Source of the DNA: Vicugna pacos
Lineage: Eukaryota; Chordata; Mammalia; Artiodactyla; Camelidae
Direction: 5' to 3'
DNA length: 64,000 nucleotides
Assembly: GCF_048564905.1 (NCBI RefSeq)
Contig: NC_133005.1
Coordinates: 32,977,501 to 33,041,500, forward strand
Part shown: positions 43,506 through 54,665 of the stretch, one piece after another
Layout: each line of letters starts with the position of its first letter
How positions within the stretch are numbered: position 1 is the first letter of the stretch
Notes under the pieces: generated by a model
The model's database searches: none
What the model saw: the letters and a program-made list of their open reading frames with translations, nothing else
Told to the model about the DNA's origin: nothing
Translations under genes and position numbers: made by a program

Positions 43506-46094
43506 AAAATTCTTATTGAAAGCCTCCCAAGCAGAAATATCCATGGAATAATAGATTCTATGTGCCAGTTATATTTCTTCTATTACACAAATAGCATGTC
43601 TACTGAAATATTCATCATCTTTAGCTGCCTAAAATAATCTCTTGTCCCGAAACCAAGGATAGCTACCACGCTTTGGCCTGATTTATGCCTATACTAGACT
43701 GATGTTTAAAATCTCTTATGCAGAGATCCAGTGAACTAATAAAACTATTAATTCCTTAAAGCCATCTCAAGATGATCTTCATATCTGTAAATTGCACTTA
43801 TCTGATCATAATTTTGATGTAGCAAAATGCCTCTGGCTCTTCAAAAAGCTAGATTTAAAAAAGCAAATGTGCTAGTGATTATACTAATTGGACTTTTCAT
43901 GATTGGGGATGTTAATTGTGAAGGCAGCTTGTAAATAGTATCGGAAACTGTCTCTTATCTCCTGAAGATTGTCAGGTGCTCAGTTATTCCCCAGCAAGCT
44001 GCCTAATGGTTAAGAACAAGGAGACATTATTAGCTAAGTGGTCCCCCTAGATGCTGATCCTCTGCCCCAGGAAAAGTGGGGAAGGGTGCTGGGTGACAAA
44101 ATCTCCAGGCATCATCCAGAGGATGTATCAAAAACGTACCTCCTGGAAGCATCAGGCTTTGTATTTCTGTAGAAGGAACACAGGTTTCTTCCATTTGAGC
44201 AATAGCTCAATGAAACTCGAGCAACAGCTTCATCCCTGGAGATTTTTGAAGACACGGTTAAACCCAGACCTAAAAAAAAAAATGTACTTCTCTAGAGAAG
44301 TTTTCTTTCAAACTTCAAACCATATTAAGAAATAGATATTCATGCTGTGAGTCCAGCTGTGTGCTGGAGTGACCTCCCACAGGCCTGTGAGAACAGATTA
44401 TTAAATTTTTGGGACTTTTGCAAGCTGATTGTTAAAGCCATTGTTTAAAAAATCACATTATATAAGTGAACAATTAAGCTCAAAATAAATATTCAAAACT
44501 CATCATTTCCTAATTCTTTTACTCTATTTCATTATTATCTATGTCCTCAAGGTTGCTCATATCTGTTGTAGAGTACTTTACTGTGTAACTCTTCCCAACT
44601 GTGTGTTCATTGGCGTCACATTTGTAGCTTGAAACCAGCCCAGGCGGGAGTATTTACACTGGCAAACCAGGGCTTTACTTGGTTTGTTGATTGTCTAGAT
44701 TGAGACAAGACAAAACATGGTTGAATTGAAACTATACGTTGGGTATGGATACCAGAGTAGAGCAAACATCAATTAAAGCAGTCTGGGAGAATCAAGTCAC
44801 TGTATGGAATTTACAGCAAAGTGTATTTGTGCATTTTATTATTTTAAAATAATGTGCTACACATTCTTTTTTTTCCCCTAGAAAATAAACCACAGTCATT
44901 TACGATTCATTTATTGGCAACTGGTAATCATCAAATTACCAATGTTTATCTTCAAAAATTATTAACTCTAGCTGTGCCATCATTTCTCGAGGTTGATCAG
45001 ATACCTGGAGTCGCAGATATTTCCCACATAAAATGCATTATATAAATCAGACTTGGTTTATCACCAGCATTTATGAAACCAGACTCAGGGAAAGACCTAG
45101 GTCTGGGGACACATGCATGGTCTTGATATAATGAATGTTTAGCATTACCCATTCTTTATATTAAAAGAAATGTGTTAATACACTTATGTACATACATAAT
45201 AAATATGAAATTATTTTTTCAATAGTAAGGGGTTCCCAAGATTATAAATCACCATGAAAGGGGTTTCTGGTCCATAAAGTCTTGAAAGATGTAGGGGTAG
45301 AATGGTAATGGATTAAGTAGAGGATGCTTGGGGCAATGGGAGAGGAACCCACAGGACCAGGGAAAGGTCAGGGGAGAGTTCTTAGAAGAGATGATTTCTG
45401 TCTAAGCCGAGGTCTGAAGGATTGGCCAGAGGATGGCCAGAGGAACAGTGGGAAGCAGACATTCCAGGAAGAGCAACCAGCAGGTGCTTTTTTGTTGGCT
45501 GGTGTGTGTGAAATGGGAAATTTCATTCCTGGTTTGGTGGGGAGGGCAGTAGGCAGCCCAGAATTCTCCCAGGGGCAGCCCTCTTTGTCCACAGCTCCTG
45601 GCCAGAGAGCAGAAGTATTCACCCCCAGCACCAATTCCTTCCTTCTGAGCTCTGCTCTGCAGTGCCTCTCCCATTCTTAACCTCTGGCCACCTCCTTCTG
45701 GCTGGAGGGGACGGTTAGCAACTCCCTAGGGTGAGGCAGCTGAGCAAAGCCAGTAGCTGCCAGAGGCCAGGCTGCCTGCCTGCCTAACTGGGAGGGAGTT
45801 ATATCCACTGGCTGCGCCCCCAACACACACAACCCCCAGCTGCCCATTACTGGACCCATTTGGGCACAGGGTCAGAAGTGTCAGGGCAGGGAGCTGGCTT
45901 TGCTCATCTTCAGGCCACGGGGAGAGCTTCAGGAGGGGCTGCCAGGGACCCTGTACCACCCCAGCAGCCTTGAATTCCTTTCTGCTTTCTCCTCTGGACA
46001 CCGTGCCCTGCAGACCTCAGACCCCTCCTTTCTGAAGCAGTCACAGAGGCTTTTATTGTCTGGAAGAGCATTGGTAAAAAAGCAAGGAAATGAG
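43506..46094. other. AT-rich intergenic, no gene recognised
   Basis: About 2.6 kb, AT-rich to 45.2 kb and then GC-moderate. No exon, RNA gene or certain repeat. Short open frames at 44051-44335, 44854-45045 and 45324-45680 have no recognisable product. Confidence 0.45.
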
Positions 46095-46305
46095 TAAACC
46101 AGTGTCAGGATAGCAGTTACTTGCAGGACAGAGGGAGGACATTGGGATCAGAGGATTTTGGGGGTGTAGGCAATGTTCTGGTTCTTTACCTGGGGATAGT
46201 CACAGAGATGTTTGCTTTAAAAATATCCTTTATATTATATATTTGTATTTCATAAATTTTGTGTATTTGTTATATTTCACAATTTAAGAAACAGTATTTG
46301 AAAAA
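46095..46305 (+). mobile_element. L1M 3' tail
   Basis: Shows 'caatgttctggttctttacc', 'catttgtatttcataaattt'-like text ('tatttgtatttcataaattt') and 'gtatttgttatatttcacaa', the L1M 3' UTR style, with a poly-A-like end near 46300-46312. Confidence 0.65.
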
Positions 46306-46519
46306 AAAAAGGAATACCAAACTGGGAATAAAACACCTAGTTTCTGAGAACACATTTTCTGAGCCTTTTTTTTTCAGTCTTCCTTTCCAAATTATAGCAC
46401 AGAATCCAGATGTATCTACATAATAGTTTAAGGCCCCTATTCTTAAACTTGGTTAAACACGAATTAAATTTTCTATTCTTCTCGTTTAAACATTTAGTTC
46501 ATTGGGGGTTTTGTTTGTT

Positions 46520-46803
46520 TTTGTTTTTTTATTGAAGTAATTTGATTTATAACATATTGAGCCTTAACCAAGTGGCAGGCACTGTGCACAGTGCCTTACT
46601 GTACTTAATTCTTTTCTTTCTCACAGCCACCACACAAGAAGATACTGTGATTACTCCATTCTACCAATGGAAACACCAAAGCACAGATAGGCTAAGAAAC
46701 TTTGCCAAGGTCACACAGCTAGCAATCCAGCAGAACTAAGATTCAGACTAGGGTCAGTGTGCCCCACCTGGCAAAGCACTTAACCACTGGCACACACTGC
46801 CTC
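46520..46803 (-). mobile_element. L1 3' scrap (46520-46556) abutting MIR (46556-46803)
   Basis: 'tttttattgaagtaatttga' is the reverse complement of an L1 3' end. It is followed directly by a near full-length MIR, 'ggcaggcactgtgcacagtg' to 'ctggcacacactgcctc'. Confidence 0.7.
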
Positions 46804-46884
46804 CTAGGTCTGATCTCACCTGCCTGCCAAAAATAATGACCACGTGGTCGCAGCGCTCTGCAAAGTTTACACACAGTTGATAGT

Positions 46885-47090
46885 GTTTAAAGGCCATGTA
46901 TTACACTGGTGAAAAATACAGTCAAACAGACATGGGTTCAAGTCTAAACTCAGAGTTTATTACCTGTATGAGTAGGGCAAGTCATTTTATAGGGTTTAAA
47001 GGCCATGTAGTTTATTGGTTAAAAATACAGCCAGACATGAGTTCAAGTTTACACTCAGTTTATGACTAGGGCAAATCATTTCTCTCTCAC
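46885..47090 (+). repeat. Tandem duplication of a MIR head, about 109-base period
   Basis: 'gtttaaaggccatgta' starts at 46885 and again at 46994. Each is followed by the same order (aaaaatacag, cagacatg, gttcaagt, actcag, gggcaa, tcattt). The two copies differ by several substitutions and small indels, so the duplication is not recent. The second copy runs on into a MIR 3' half ending near 47190. Confidence 0.8.
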
Positions 47091-47269
47091 CTGAAAAATG
47101 AAAACGGTATTCTGGCAGCTTTGTTGCCGCACAAGTAAGTGAAACCTTATTTGCCAGGCGTCAGGCATACAGTAGGCACACAATAGCTGATGACCTATAA
47201 AATAAACATGCTCATCTTTGGCAGCTCATAGTATCTTACTATGTGTCATCGTCTTCATTAAACAGACGG

Positions 47270-47670
47270 GGGGGTTGGCTCACTTCTGCAGCGGAAGAGT
47301 AAGGAGGCGCAAAGGGTCCACGGCTCCCTTGCCGCCCCCACCCTGTCGAATTCTTCGGGTCGGACGCCTGGATGTGGCCGCCGGGCCCGCGTTCCACGCC
47401 CCGCGCAGGAATGTGGGACGCGAGCGGTGGCGAGGAGGGGGCGCTGACACTGAGGCTTTTCCGCTCCAGCTCCGCGGGCCGGAGACGCAGCAAATTCCGC
47501 GGCCACACCTGGCCTTGCAGCTGTCCCGGCTGGACCCGGAGGAGGATTCCCCAGTCCTCCGGCCGCCGGCCCCCCGAGGGCACGGCGTGGATCCCCGGTG
47601 GCCAGGGGCCCGGATGACTGTGAGCACCGGGCGCAGGAGCATTGGGCGCCCCCTCGGGGTTAAGTGCGCG
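47270..47670. promoter_or_regulatory. Orphan CpG-rich island
   Basis: About 400 bases packed with CpG (for example around 47375-47400, 47470-47510 and 47555-47600), with no repeat and no recognised exon, midway between FITM2 and R3HDML. Open frames of 170, 137 and 114 codons on both strands are expected from low stop density in GC-rich text. Candidate promoter or enhancer; an unannotated transcript is possible. Confidence 0.7.
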
Positions 47671-48009
47671 GGATCAGCCCTACCCCCCTCCACCTACTCC
47701 CCTTCACTGGCCTTTTTGGAGGAGGGCTAGTCCTCTCTGACACGCAGGAGGATGAGTGGCTCCCTGGCTCAGCCCCCGAGAACACCCTACTCAGAATCCT
47801 TCCTGGGAGGGAGAAGACCAAGAGGGACCCCTCAGGGGCGCCCCTCTGATCTCAGGGTTCTGGAGGGTCCATGGGAAATCAGCTCCTAGGAGGTCTTACT
47901 AGGGTGAGGTGGCCCCATTTCCCTGAAGGGTTAAGCCGTGGTCTTCTCTCTGCCTCCCTCCCATCCCCTACCCACTACCCCAACTAGAGCCCAGGGCAAA
48001 GCCAAGAAC

Positions 48010-48290
48010 AATCTGAAGTCCTCACCAGCTCTGCAGCTTGCGTGGCATTCAAGGCCTGCAGGCAAAAATGGTCTCTGCTCACCTCTGCCCCCATCTCAAC
48101 CACTGCCTCTAGCCTTCCCTAACCTGCCTTTTCTCAGCTCTTTAGAGGAACCAGATTCCCTCCAGCCTCAGAACCTTTGCCCATGCTGTGCCCTTCCCTT
48201 GCACTGCTGTTCTCCTGGCTCATGGGTATGTCCCACCTTCACCCTCCACTCATTCTTCTGTTCTCTGCTGAATCATCACAAATTACTAAT
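48010..48290 (+). mobile_element. L2 3' fragment
   Basis: Diverged L2 text, 'cctcagaacctttgcccatg', 'ctgtgcccttcccttgcact'. Confidence 0.55.
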
Positions 48291-48294
48291 ACCA

Positions 48295-48765
48295 TGACGA
48301 ATAGAGTGTCTTGAAAATTCTTGGGCCATGGCTCTTCCACGTGAAGTTTAGAATCAGCTTCCCAACTTCCTCCAGAAACCTTGCTGGAATTTTGATCAAG
48401 ATTGTATTGGATCTAAAGATTAATCTGGGGGGTAAAGGCAGTGGAAGCGATAAATTGGGAGTTTGAGATTTGCAGATACTAACTACTATGTATAAAATAA
48501 GCAAGTTTCTTCTGTATAGCACAGGGAGCTATATTCAATAGCTTGTAGTAACCTATAATGAAAAAAGTATATGAAAATAAATATATATATATATGTATAT
48601 GTAAGAAAACATTACGTAAAAACATTATGCTATACACCAGAAATTGACACATTGTAAACTGACTCTACTTCAATTAAAATTTTTTTAAGTAAAGATTAAT
48701 CTGGGAAGAATTGACAACACACACAAGTTCACTAAAAATGACATGATGTGAGTCGTGGAGTGTAC
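48295..48765 (-). mobile_element. L1 ORF2 fragment, split by a younger L1
   Basis: On the minus strand, 48295-48429 reads NTILIKIPARFLEEVGKLIL NFTWKSHGPRIFKT-like, the L1 ORF2 'IPIKIP...F...LEK.ILKFIW..KRPRI.K' motif. The match resumes at 48706 after the insertion at 48430-48689. Confidence 0.75.
48430..48689 (+). mobile_element. Younger L1 3' end inserted in old L1, with 16-base TSD
   Basis: 3' UTR of the artiodactyl-type L1: 'tgggagtttgagatttgcag', 'tctgtatagcacagggagct', 'gctatacaccagaaattgac', 'ctctacttcaattaaaattt'. The 16-base TAAAGATTAATCTGGG occurs exactly at both sides (48414-48429 and 48690-48705). Confidence 0.92.
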
Positions 48766-48839
48766 AGAGACGAGTCACACAGCTCCTTCCCTCAAAAACC
48801 TTGTTTGCTCATGGTCTTTCTTCTTATTTTATTTCATTT

Positions 48840-48965
48840 TGTGGAGAAGATCTTATTGGGCCCATTTTGCAGATCAGGAAATTGAGGCTCAGAGAAATTA
48901 CACGACTTGCCCCAGGTCCTATGGTGAGAAAGTGATGGGGCCAAGACCCCCACCAAAGTCTGTCT
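48840..48965 (-). mobile_element. MIR fragment
   Basis: Shows 'agatcaggaaattgaggctc', 'gacttgccccaggtcctatg'. Confidence 0.7.
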
Positions 48966-49379
48966 GACTCACAAATCTGCCCGAGTCAGTTAGTTCAGTC
49001 TGTGGGTTTGGCTTGTGTGACTCTGTTTGTGTGTTTGCATGCAAGACGTGTTTCCATGCACCCAGAATGGAAAAACATCTATATTTAAAGATGGATGTGC
49101 TGTGGGGTTGAGTGGGAGTGCAGGCTTGTCTGCTGTATTGGATTTGACTTCTATTTGCGTTGATGGTGGGGTCCTTGGCTGTGTGTACACAGTGTGGAAG
49201 GTTTTAGTGGGAGTACAGGGGAGGATATTTATGTATTGGGTAGGAAGTCTGTGTTGGGGAGATGAAAATGGGATATTTTTCTTGGTGTGTATGTTTTTTC
49301 TTATGTAGCATTTTAACTTTAAACTTGTTGAAAGAATCTTTTTAAATTAAACAAAGATTCTAAAAACCATCTAAAACTC
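48966..49379. other. Intergenic TG-rich, no gene
   Basis: Loose TGTG-rich text at 49010-49290 with no clean repeat array. Confidence 0.4.
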
Positions 49380-49830
49380 TAAATTTTCATTAAGGTATAA
49401 CTTAAAGTGCCCAAGTCTTAAGTGTGCAGCTAGATGAATTTTTCCATAGGTGCACCCATGTGATCACCACTTGGATCAAAGTATAAAGCAGGTACAGCAC
49501 CCTCAGTGACAGCAAGAACTCTCTCATGCCCCTCCCTCAGTCAGTACCCCTCAAAGTAGCCACTGCTCTGATTTCCATCCCTGTAAATTAGTTTTTTCTG
49601 TTCTTGAGTATTTTCTCAATGGAGTCACATAGTGTTTGCTTGGGGAGGTTGATAGCTAACATTGAACAAACTTGCTTTGTGTGCTCTCACTTCCCGTATC
49701 TCACTGAATTTATCATAATAGCGAAATAATGTAGCACCTATTTATTGTTCCCATTATATATATGAGGAAACTGAGGCTCAGAGAGGGCCCATGACTTGCC
49801 TTGGGTCACCCAGAGTGGAGTCAGCAATCT
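49380..49830 (-). mobile_element. L1M 3' part (49380-49640) and MIR (49640-49830)
   Basis: L1M reverse complement: 'ttaaggtataacttaaagtg', 'gtgatcaccacttggatcaa', 'ttctcaatggagtcacatag'. MIR: 'atgaggaaactgaggctcag', 'gacttgccttgggtcaccca'. Confidence 0.65.
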
Positions 49831-50069
49831 AATGCCACCGCTCTGGTCCTTGCCCACTACTAGAACATCCTACCTTCCTCTGGGTAACCTGCCAAAGAGG
49901 AGACATGGCTTACTGGATGCAAAGATAGCAGGAGTCAGACCTAGGAGTCCAGAGGTGCTTCTGGATGTGTTTTATTTTCCTAGCAGTCGGTGTCTCTGAA
50001 TCTGTCGTGAGATCTCTCCAACTCCTCCTCTGCTGGGTCAGGAACCCCCACCGGCTGCCCAACCACTGC

Positions 50070-50250
50070 TATGCTGCAGAGACACACCAACCACAGGGGT
50101 CGAGTCCTGGCTCCTAGATTTATTTGCTATGTGACTGTGAGGAAGTTGTCTCCTTTTTTGAATCTCACGGCCTCAACTGTTGAAAGAAGGTTAAAATCCT
50201 TATGCAGGGTTAGGGTGGTAACAGACGGAAGGTGCCACTGTATAAATTAC
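50070..50250 (+). mobile_element. MIR
   Basis: Shows 'gtcgagtcctggctcctaga', 'tgctatgtgactgtgaggaa', 'cctcaactgttgaaagaagg'. Confidence 0.6.
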
Positions 50251-50261
50251 CACTGCTGTTA

Positions 50262-50460
50262 CTTTTTTAAAAGCCTTTTTATTGTAAAATAAAACATAAA
50301 TACAGAAAGTCACGTAAAACATACGTGGAACCTAGTATGATGAACCACCTGTTACCAGTCAGATCAAGAAGTCGAAGCCCCTCGATCACAGCTTGACTTT
50401 TGTAGTATTTCTTTGTATTTCTCTTCAGTTTTATCACTCAAATGCCCCTCCCAAAACAGT
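50262..50460 (-). mobile_element. L1M 3' part
   Basis: Shows 'ctttttattgtaaaataaaa', 'cctgttaccagtcagatcaa', 'aatgcccctcccaaaac'. Confidence 0.65.
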
Positions 50461-50491
50461 AGAGTCCCTAAAAAAATGTCCATGCTAAAAA

Positions 50492-50592
50492 ATTAGGTTT
50501 GTGTGTTTGTTTATTAAATGAAGGTACTGGGGATTGAACCCAGGACCTCATTCATGCTAAGCAAGACACTCTACCACTCAGCTATTCCCCCC
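50492..50592 (-). mobile_element. Camelid tRNA-derived SINE (VIC type)
   Basis: Shows 'gaaggtactggggattgaac', 'cactctaccactcagctatt'. It sits directly between an L1M remnant and a younger L1 3' end, all in the same orientation. Confidence 0.9.
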
Positions 50593-50597
50593 ATTTC

Positions 50598-50745
50598 TCT
50601 TTTTTTCACATTGAAGTATAGTTGATATACAACATTAAATGTTACAGGTGTACAAAATAGTGATTCCAAATTTTTAAAGGTTATATTCCATTTATAGTTA
50701 TTATAAAATATTGGCTATATTCCCTGTGTTGTACAACACAATCTC
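50598..50745 (-). mobile_element. L1 3' end (artiodactyl-type)
   Basis: Shows 'cattgaagtatagttgatat', 'gttacaggtgtacaaaatag', 'tattccctgtgttgtacaac'. Confidence 0.8.
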
Positions 50746-50769
50746 TTCTTAAAAGCAACTTTACTGGGT

Positions 50770-51248
50770 GGAAAGAACACTGGGGTAAGAATCAGAGACC
50801 TGGCATTGGAATCCAGTTTCCACTGGGACTAGCTGTGTGAACTTGGGCAAGGTCCTTAACCTCTCTGAGTTTCTACTTCCTCATCTGTTGAATGGAGCTC
50901 CTGATACCTAATCCATAAAACTGGAACAAAACTTGAATGAGATCATGCCCCTAAAGCATTTAGTGCCTGGCACCTAGTATGTGCTGAATAAATGTTAACT
51001 GCTTCTGTCACTAGTAGTATTATTAGCTGTTATTATAATTAACAGTGGTTGCTTACCCAGGCATTGTGTCAAGTGTATTAATTCATTTAATCCCTGCAAC
51101 AATGCCATGAGGCAACCCCAAATTATAGGTGAGAAACCAAGGCACAGAAAGGTTAAGTCAGTTGCCCACGGTCACACAGCTAGTAAGCCATGAACCTAGG
51201 CTGTCTGGATCCAGAGCCAGCAATGTTAGTCACTAACATACACTGCCT
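50770..51248. mobile_element. MIR on plus (50770-51000) and MIR on minus (51040-51248)
   Basis: Plus copy: 'agctgtgtgaacttgggcaa', 'cctggcacctagtatgtgct'. Minus copy: 'attgtgtcaagtgtattaat', 'cccacggtcacacagctagt', 'acatacactgcctc'. Both are near full length and face each other. Confidence 0.85.
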
Positions 51249-51669
51249 CAAACATCACTGCTGTCGAGAAGACTTTCCCCTTTCCCCTTCGCTTGCCCAA
51301 GATGAGGGAGAACTCCAGGAGGGGTGAGGATGAAGCGATAGCTGAATCCAATGTGATAAAACCCAGGGGTGAGATCTAGCGCAAGGCATTCATCTAAATC
51401 TGGGCCATCCCTGGTTATTTCCCGCCTCCACCCTTCACATGTTTATCCACAGGCAACCTAAGTGAACCTGGGAATAGGCTTAGTCAGCGAGGACGGCAGA
51501 GAAGGTGCCACCTGGTGGAGCAGCCAGGCGTGTCGCTGCGTGTTTGCCACCAGGGCAAGTTTCTGGGTTTCCGAGGATGTGTGAACGTGCAGGGTAGGCG
51601 ATGGTGATTTTCTATGTGTGGTTGGACTGAGGGGCCATACTATCTTCGATGTCTGTCCCTCTGTCCCTG
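51249..51669. other. Intergenic, nothing recognised
   Basis: No gene, RNA or certain repeat. Confidence 0.4.
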
Positions 51670-51905
51670 TGGAGAGGCAGCGTGACCAGCCTGCCTGGGT
51701 GCCCATCCCACCCCTGCCACCCGCTGGCTGTGTGACCCCAGGCAGATGACTCAGGTCTGTGTGTCTCGGCTTCCTCGTGGAGAGAAAAATGGATACAATG
51801 ACAATAATAGCGCCGACCTGATAGAGTCGTTCTGAAGACTGAATGACCTCATTCAGGTAAAGTGCTTCGAACAGTGCTGGGCACTACGAGCACATGCACA
51901 CAGCT
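51670..51905 (+). mobile_element. MIR
   Basis: Shows 'ctggctgtgtgaccccaggc', 'gtaaagtgcttcgaacagtg', 'ctgggcactacgagcaca'. Confidence 0.75.
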
Positions 51906-53059
51906 TGTAGGTCTTAAGCTGATTAAACATGTGAAGGGTGGGTTTCTGTATATTTATCAAGGGCACCTGAGGGCGTCCAGTAGAAAGGATCTGAGGGATT
52001 GGGGAGACCAGCTGTCTCTATGACTTGTGGGAAGAGGCTATGTATGTGTGAGGGTGTGCATGTAAGTGTGTGCACAATGAATGTGTGTGCATTCTGTAAA
52101 TGTTGGAGAATGTTCACCGCCAGAACCCCAGTGACCACACAAACAAGCTCCAGGCCTTAGGACGAGTCACTGAGGCTCTGTGTCCCCATCTGTCCATGGG
52201 TGCGGTTGCTGCCTCAAAGGCAGCTGTGAGGACCAAGTGAGTCATGGATGTAATGCTCTGAACCATTGCAAGTGCCGGGTATGGGGGAGAGGTCCGTGTT
52301 AAGCTTTCTGAGGGAGGAGAGCATGATCCTTGGCACTCCTGGACTTGTAAGTGCCAAGGCTCTTTGCGTCTGCCTCCTGGGGGCTGCAGAGCCCCCCCTA
52401 GGATGTTGTAGATCCCAGGCAGAAAAGCCCGTAGTCCAACTGTTCCAGTGGCCCAGAGAAGGATAAGGACTTGCCCCAGGACACCCAGCATCCTGGAGGC
52501 AGAGAAGGGGCTAGATAGGAGCCAGTCCTTCCTGTCCTTCTGGTGTGATGAGAAAGCCCTGTAGAGGTCAAAATTAGGAGCTCTTGACCCCCACTGCTTC
52601 TGTCTGCCAATCTCCCCCAGTATCTAGCAGTCAGCGCCGGGGCTGGGGGAAGCTGCTCCAGCGGGAAGGTGTGTGCTTTGGCAGCAGGCACTGTCTGGGC
52701 CGCGGAGGCTGAGGCTGGGCAGTTGCCTGTGATGGGAATTCCATGTGTCTGGGGAGGACCCTGCTCCAGTAGCCTAGTGCCAGCCCCCAACCCCACATCA
52801 CCACCTAGGCCAGAACTCAGCTTGGCACCCAGAGACTGGGTTCTGCCTAGGGATTCTCAGAGGTCTCTGGAAGAGGAGGCTGGGGGATTACAAATGCTTT
52901 AGCTTTGGGTTTTTTATATAGCATCTTTCTTGTAAGTCTGTCCCCTCCTGTTGCAAAAGTATCACTTGTTATTTGTAGAGAATACAAGTAATCAGAGAAG
53001 AGAAAATGAAATTCTTTCTTAACCCTGAAGTGTAGCAACTCAGAAACCAAAGGGGCTTT
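51906..53059. other. Intergenic, nothing certain
   Basis: A diverged MIR-like piece at 52100-52270. The span 52270-53040 is GC-moderate and repeat-poor, with unsupported open frames (125 and 132 codons on minus). Confidence 0.4.
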
Positions 53060-53370
53060 GACACACACACAAACACACCCCTGCATGTTTACCCATGTAT
53101 CCATGCACACAAACATATGCCACAGAAACCATCCTAAGCACATGCATGTAGATGCTTGCACACTTATACAAGCACACAGATACTCACACAAGTACACACA
53201 CAGGTGCAGACATCCACATGGTCATGTACATGTCTGTACACATATATGTGATCATGAGCCCTCCATGGGCATGGGTATGTCCGTGTGTGCTTGCACACCT
53301 ATAACATAAACACATTCTCACAAGTACACGTGTGTACGCACAAGCACACACGCGTGCACACTCGCAGTGC
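53060..53370. repeat. Degenerate (CA)n tract, about 310 bases
   Basis: Interrupted CACACA, CACATG and CACAAG motifs throughout. It accounts for the 83-codon plus and 63-codon minus frames. Confidence 0.85.
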
Positions 53371-53374
53371 TGCA

Positions 53375-53870
53375 CATATGTGAGTTCATCTAATCCTTAC
53401 ATCAATGCCATAAGGTAGGTACCGTCATTTCTCCCATTTTACAGATAGGGCACAGATGATTCAGTAACCTGCCAAGGACACCTAGTTAGTGCATGAAAAA
53501 AAGAAGTTAAAAAAAAAAAAAGAATGTTGGTGGGGAGGGTAACAGTGCAGTGGTTGAGTCCAGACCCATGGGCTTAATTAATTAGGCGTACAGCGCTCTG
53601 TTGGAGCGCCATGGTAGGGAACAATTTCCTAGGCTTTTTCCCCTAAGGCACGTATCTTTGGTTTGTTTACAGAAATGGCATCCTTTTTACATACTAGCAG
53701 GGCCTGGGGGTCACACTTAGTTTTGAATCCTGGCTCTATTAAGGCTGGCTTGACTTCGGGCTGTTCCTTCACCTCTTTGGGGATCAGTTTCTTCATCTAT
53801 AAAGTGGGGGAGCAATCGTATCTGCTTCTGAGGGTTGGCTGAGCTTGTATGTGTCAGGCACTCAGCCGAA
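53375..53870. mobile_element. MIR on minus (53375-53510) and MIR on plus (53700-53870)
   Basis: Minus: 'catctaatccttacatcaat', 'cccattttacagatagggca'. Plus: 'ttgaatcctggctctattaa', 'cagtttcttcatctataaag', 'gtgtcaggcactcagc'. Confidence 0.7.
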
Positions 53871-54059
53871 CTCGTTAGATGGAGCCACATTCAAACTGTC
53901 AACTCTGGGGCTGAAGAGCTTTGCTGGGGAAACAGTCAGAAAATACTCTGGAGGCAGAGTGGCCGGAGAGGTCTGGAAGGCAGAGAGAAGCCTCTGGATC
54001 TAGGGTCTCCCGAGAGGAGATGGTATTTTGTCCTGGAATCCCTGCCTTGACCACATCCC

Positions 54060-54370
54060 TAACCTGACCGGCAGCTCAGCCCCAGCCCTGCACGGTCCAG
54101 GTGGAAGCGGGAACAGCAGAGGCGGGAGAGGGCGGGAAAGGAAAGCCCACGGACCGGCAGGCGGAGCCTCCTGACCAAGTCTGGCCTGGCTGGAAGGGGA
54201 GGGGGCCGTGGGCCGAGACGTCAGATGCCATCAGCTCCCTACGGACTGTTAAAGTCGTCGCTGTGCTGCCAAGCGGGCCGGGGCGTCTGCAGAGGTCCTC
54301 TGCCTCCTCAGCCGCCTCCTGCCACCCGCCTGGGCTGCCCATGCTGGGTACGCGCCCCCGGGAAGCCCGC
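54060..54370 (+). promoter_or_regulatory. R3HDML: CpG-rich block upstream of R3HDML, candidate promoter
   Basis: About 300 bases rich in CpG with 'agagggcgggaaagg' (GC-box/E2F-like) and 'gccgagacgtcaga' (CRE half-site ACGTCA), 0.8-1.1 kb before the R3HDML start codon. A plausible acceptor, 'caccccctccag', ends at 55088, so an untranslated first exon here spliced to the coding exon is possible. This is inference. Confidence 0.5.
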
Positions 54371-54384
54371 TCCCTGGTCCCCCG

Positions 54385-54665
54385 GACACCTCTCTCTGGC
54401 TCTCTTCTCTTTTTGTCTCTCCTCATCTTCTCTGTTCTATGTTCCCTCCCTCCCTCTCTTTCTGTCTCTCCCAGGTTCTTGCTATTTTGGGCCCTGTCAT
54501 TGTCTCTCATTCCCTCTTGTATCTTTCTACCTTTTTACTTCTTTCATGCCTTTTCTCTGTATCTCTTTTTTTCAATCACCTTTTCATCTCCCTCATTTTC
54601 CTTTTCTCTCTTTCTCATTTTTCTTTCTCTCTGCCTCTTTCATTCTCTGCTTTCTGGTTCTTACT
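54385..54665. repeat. Polypyrimidine (CT-rich) tract
   Basis: About 280 bases of C/T-rich sequence on plus with TCTCTC and TTTCTT sub-repeats, directly after the CpG block. It explains the 195- and 145-codon plus frames, which look like serine, phenylalanine and leucine runs. Confidence 0.85.

Noticed and set aside
47218-47730. Coding gene in the orphan CpG island (170-codon plus frame and several others)
   Set aside because: All six frames stay open because stops are rare in CpG-rich text; no frame shows a known motif or a preferred codon pattern. Kept only as a regulatory candidate.
48286-48522. Small host gene in the 78-codon minus frame
   Set aside because: The IKIP...KLILNFTWK...PRIFK motif is L1 ORF2, and the frame runs across a younger L1 insertion.
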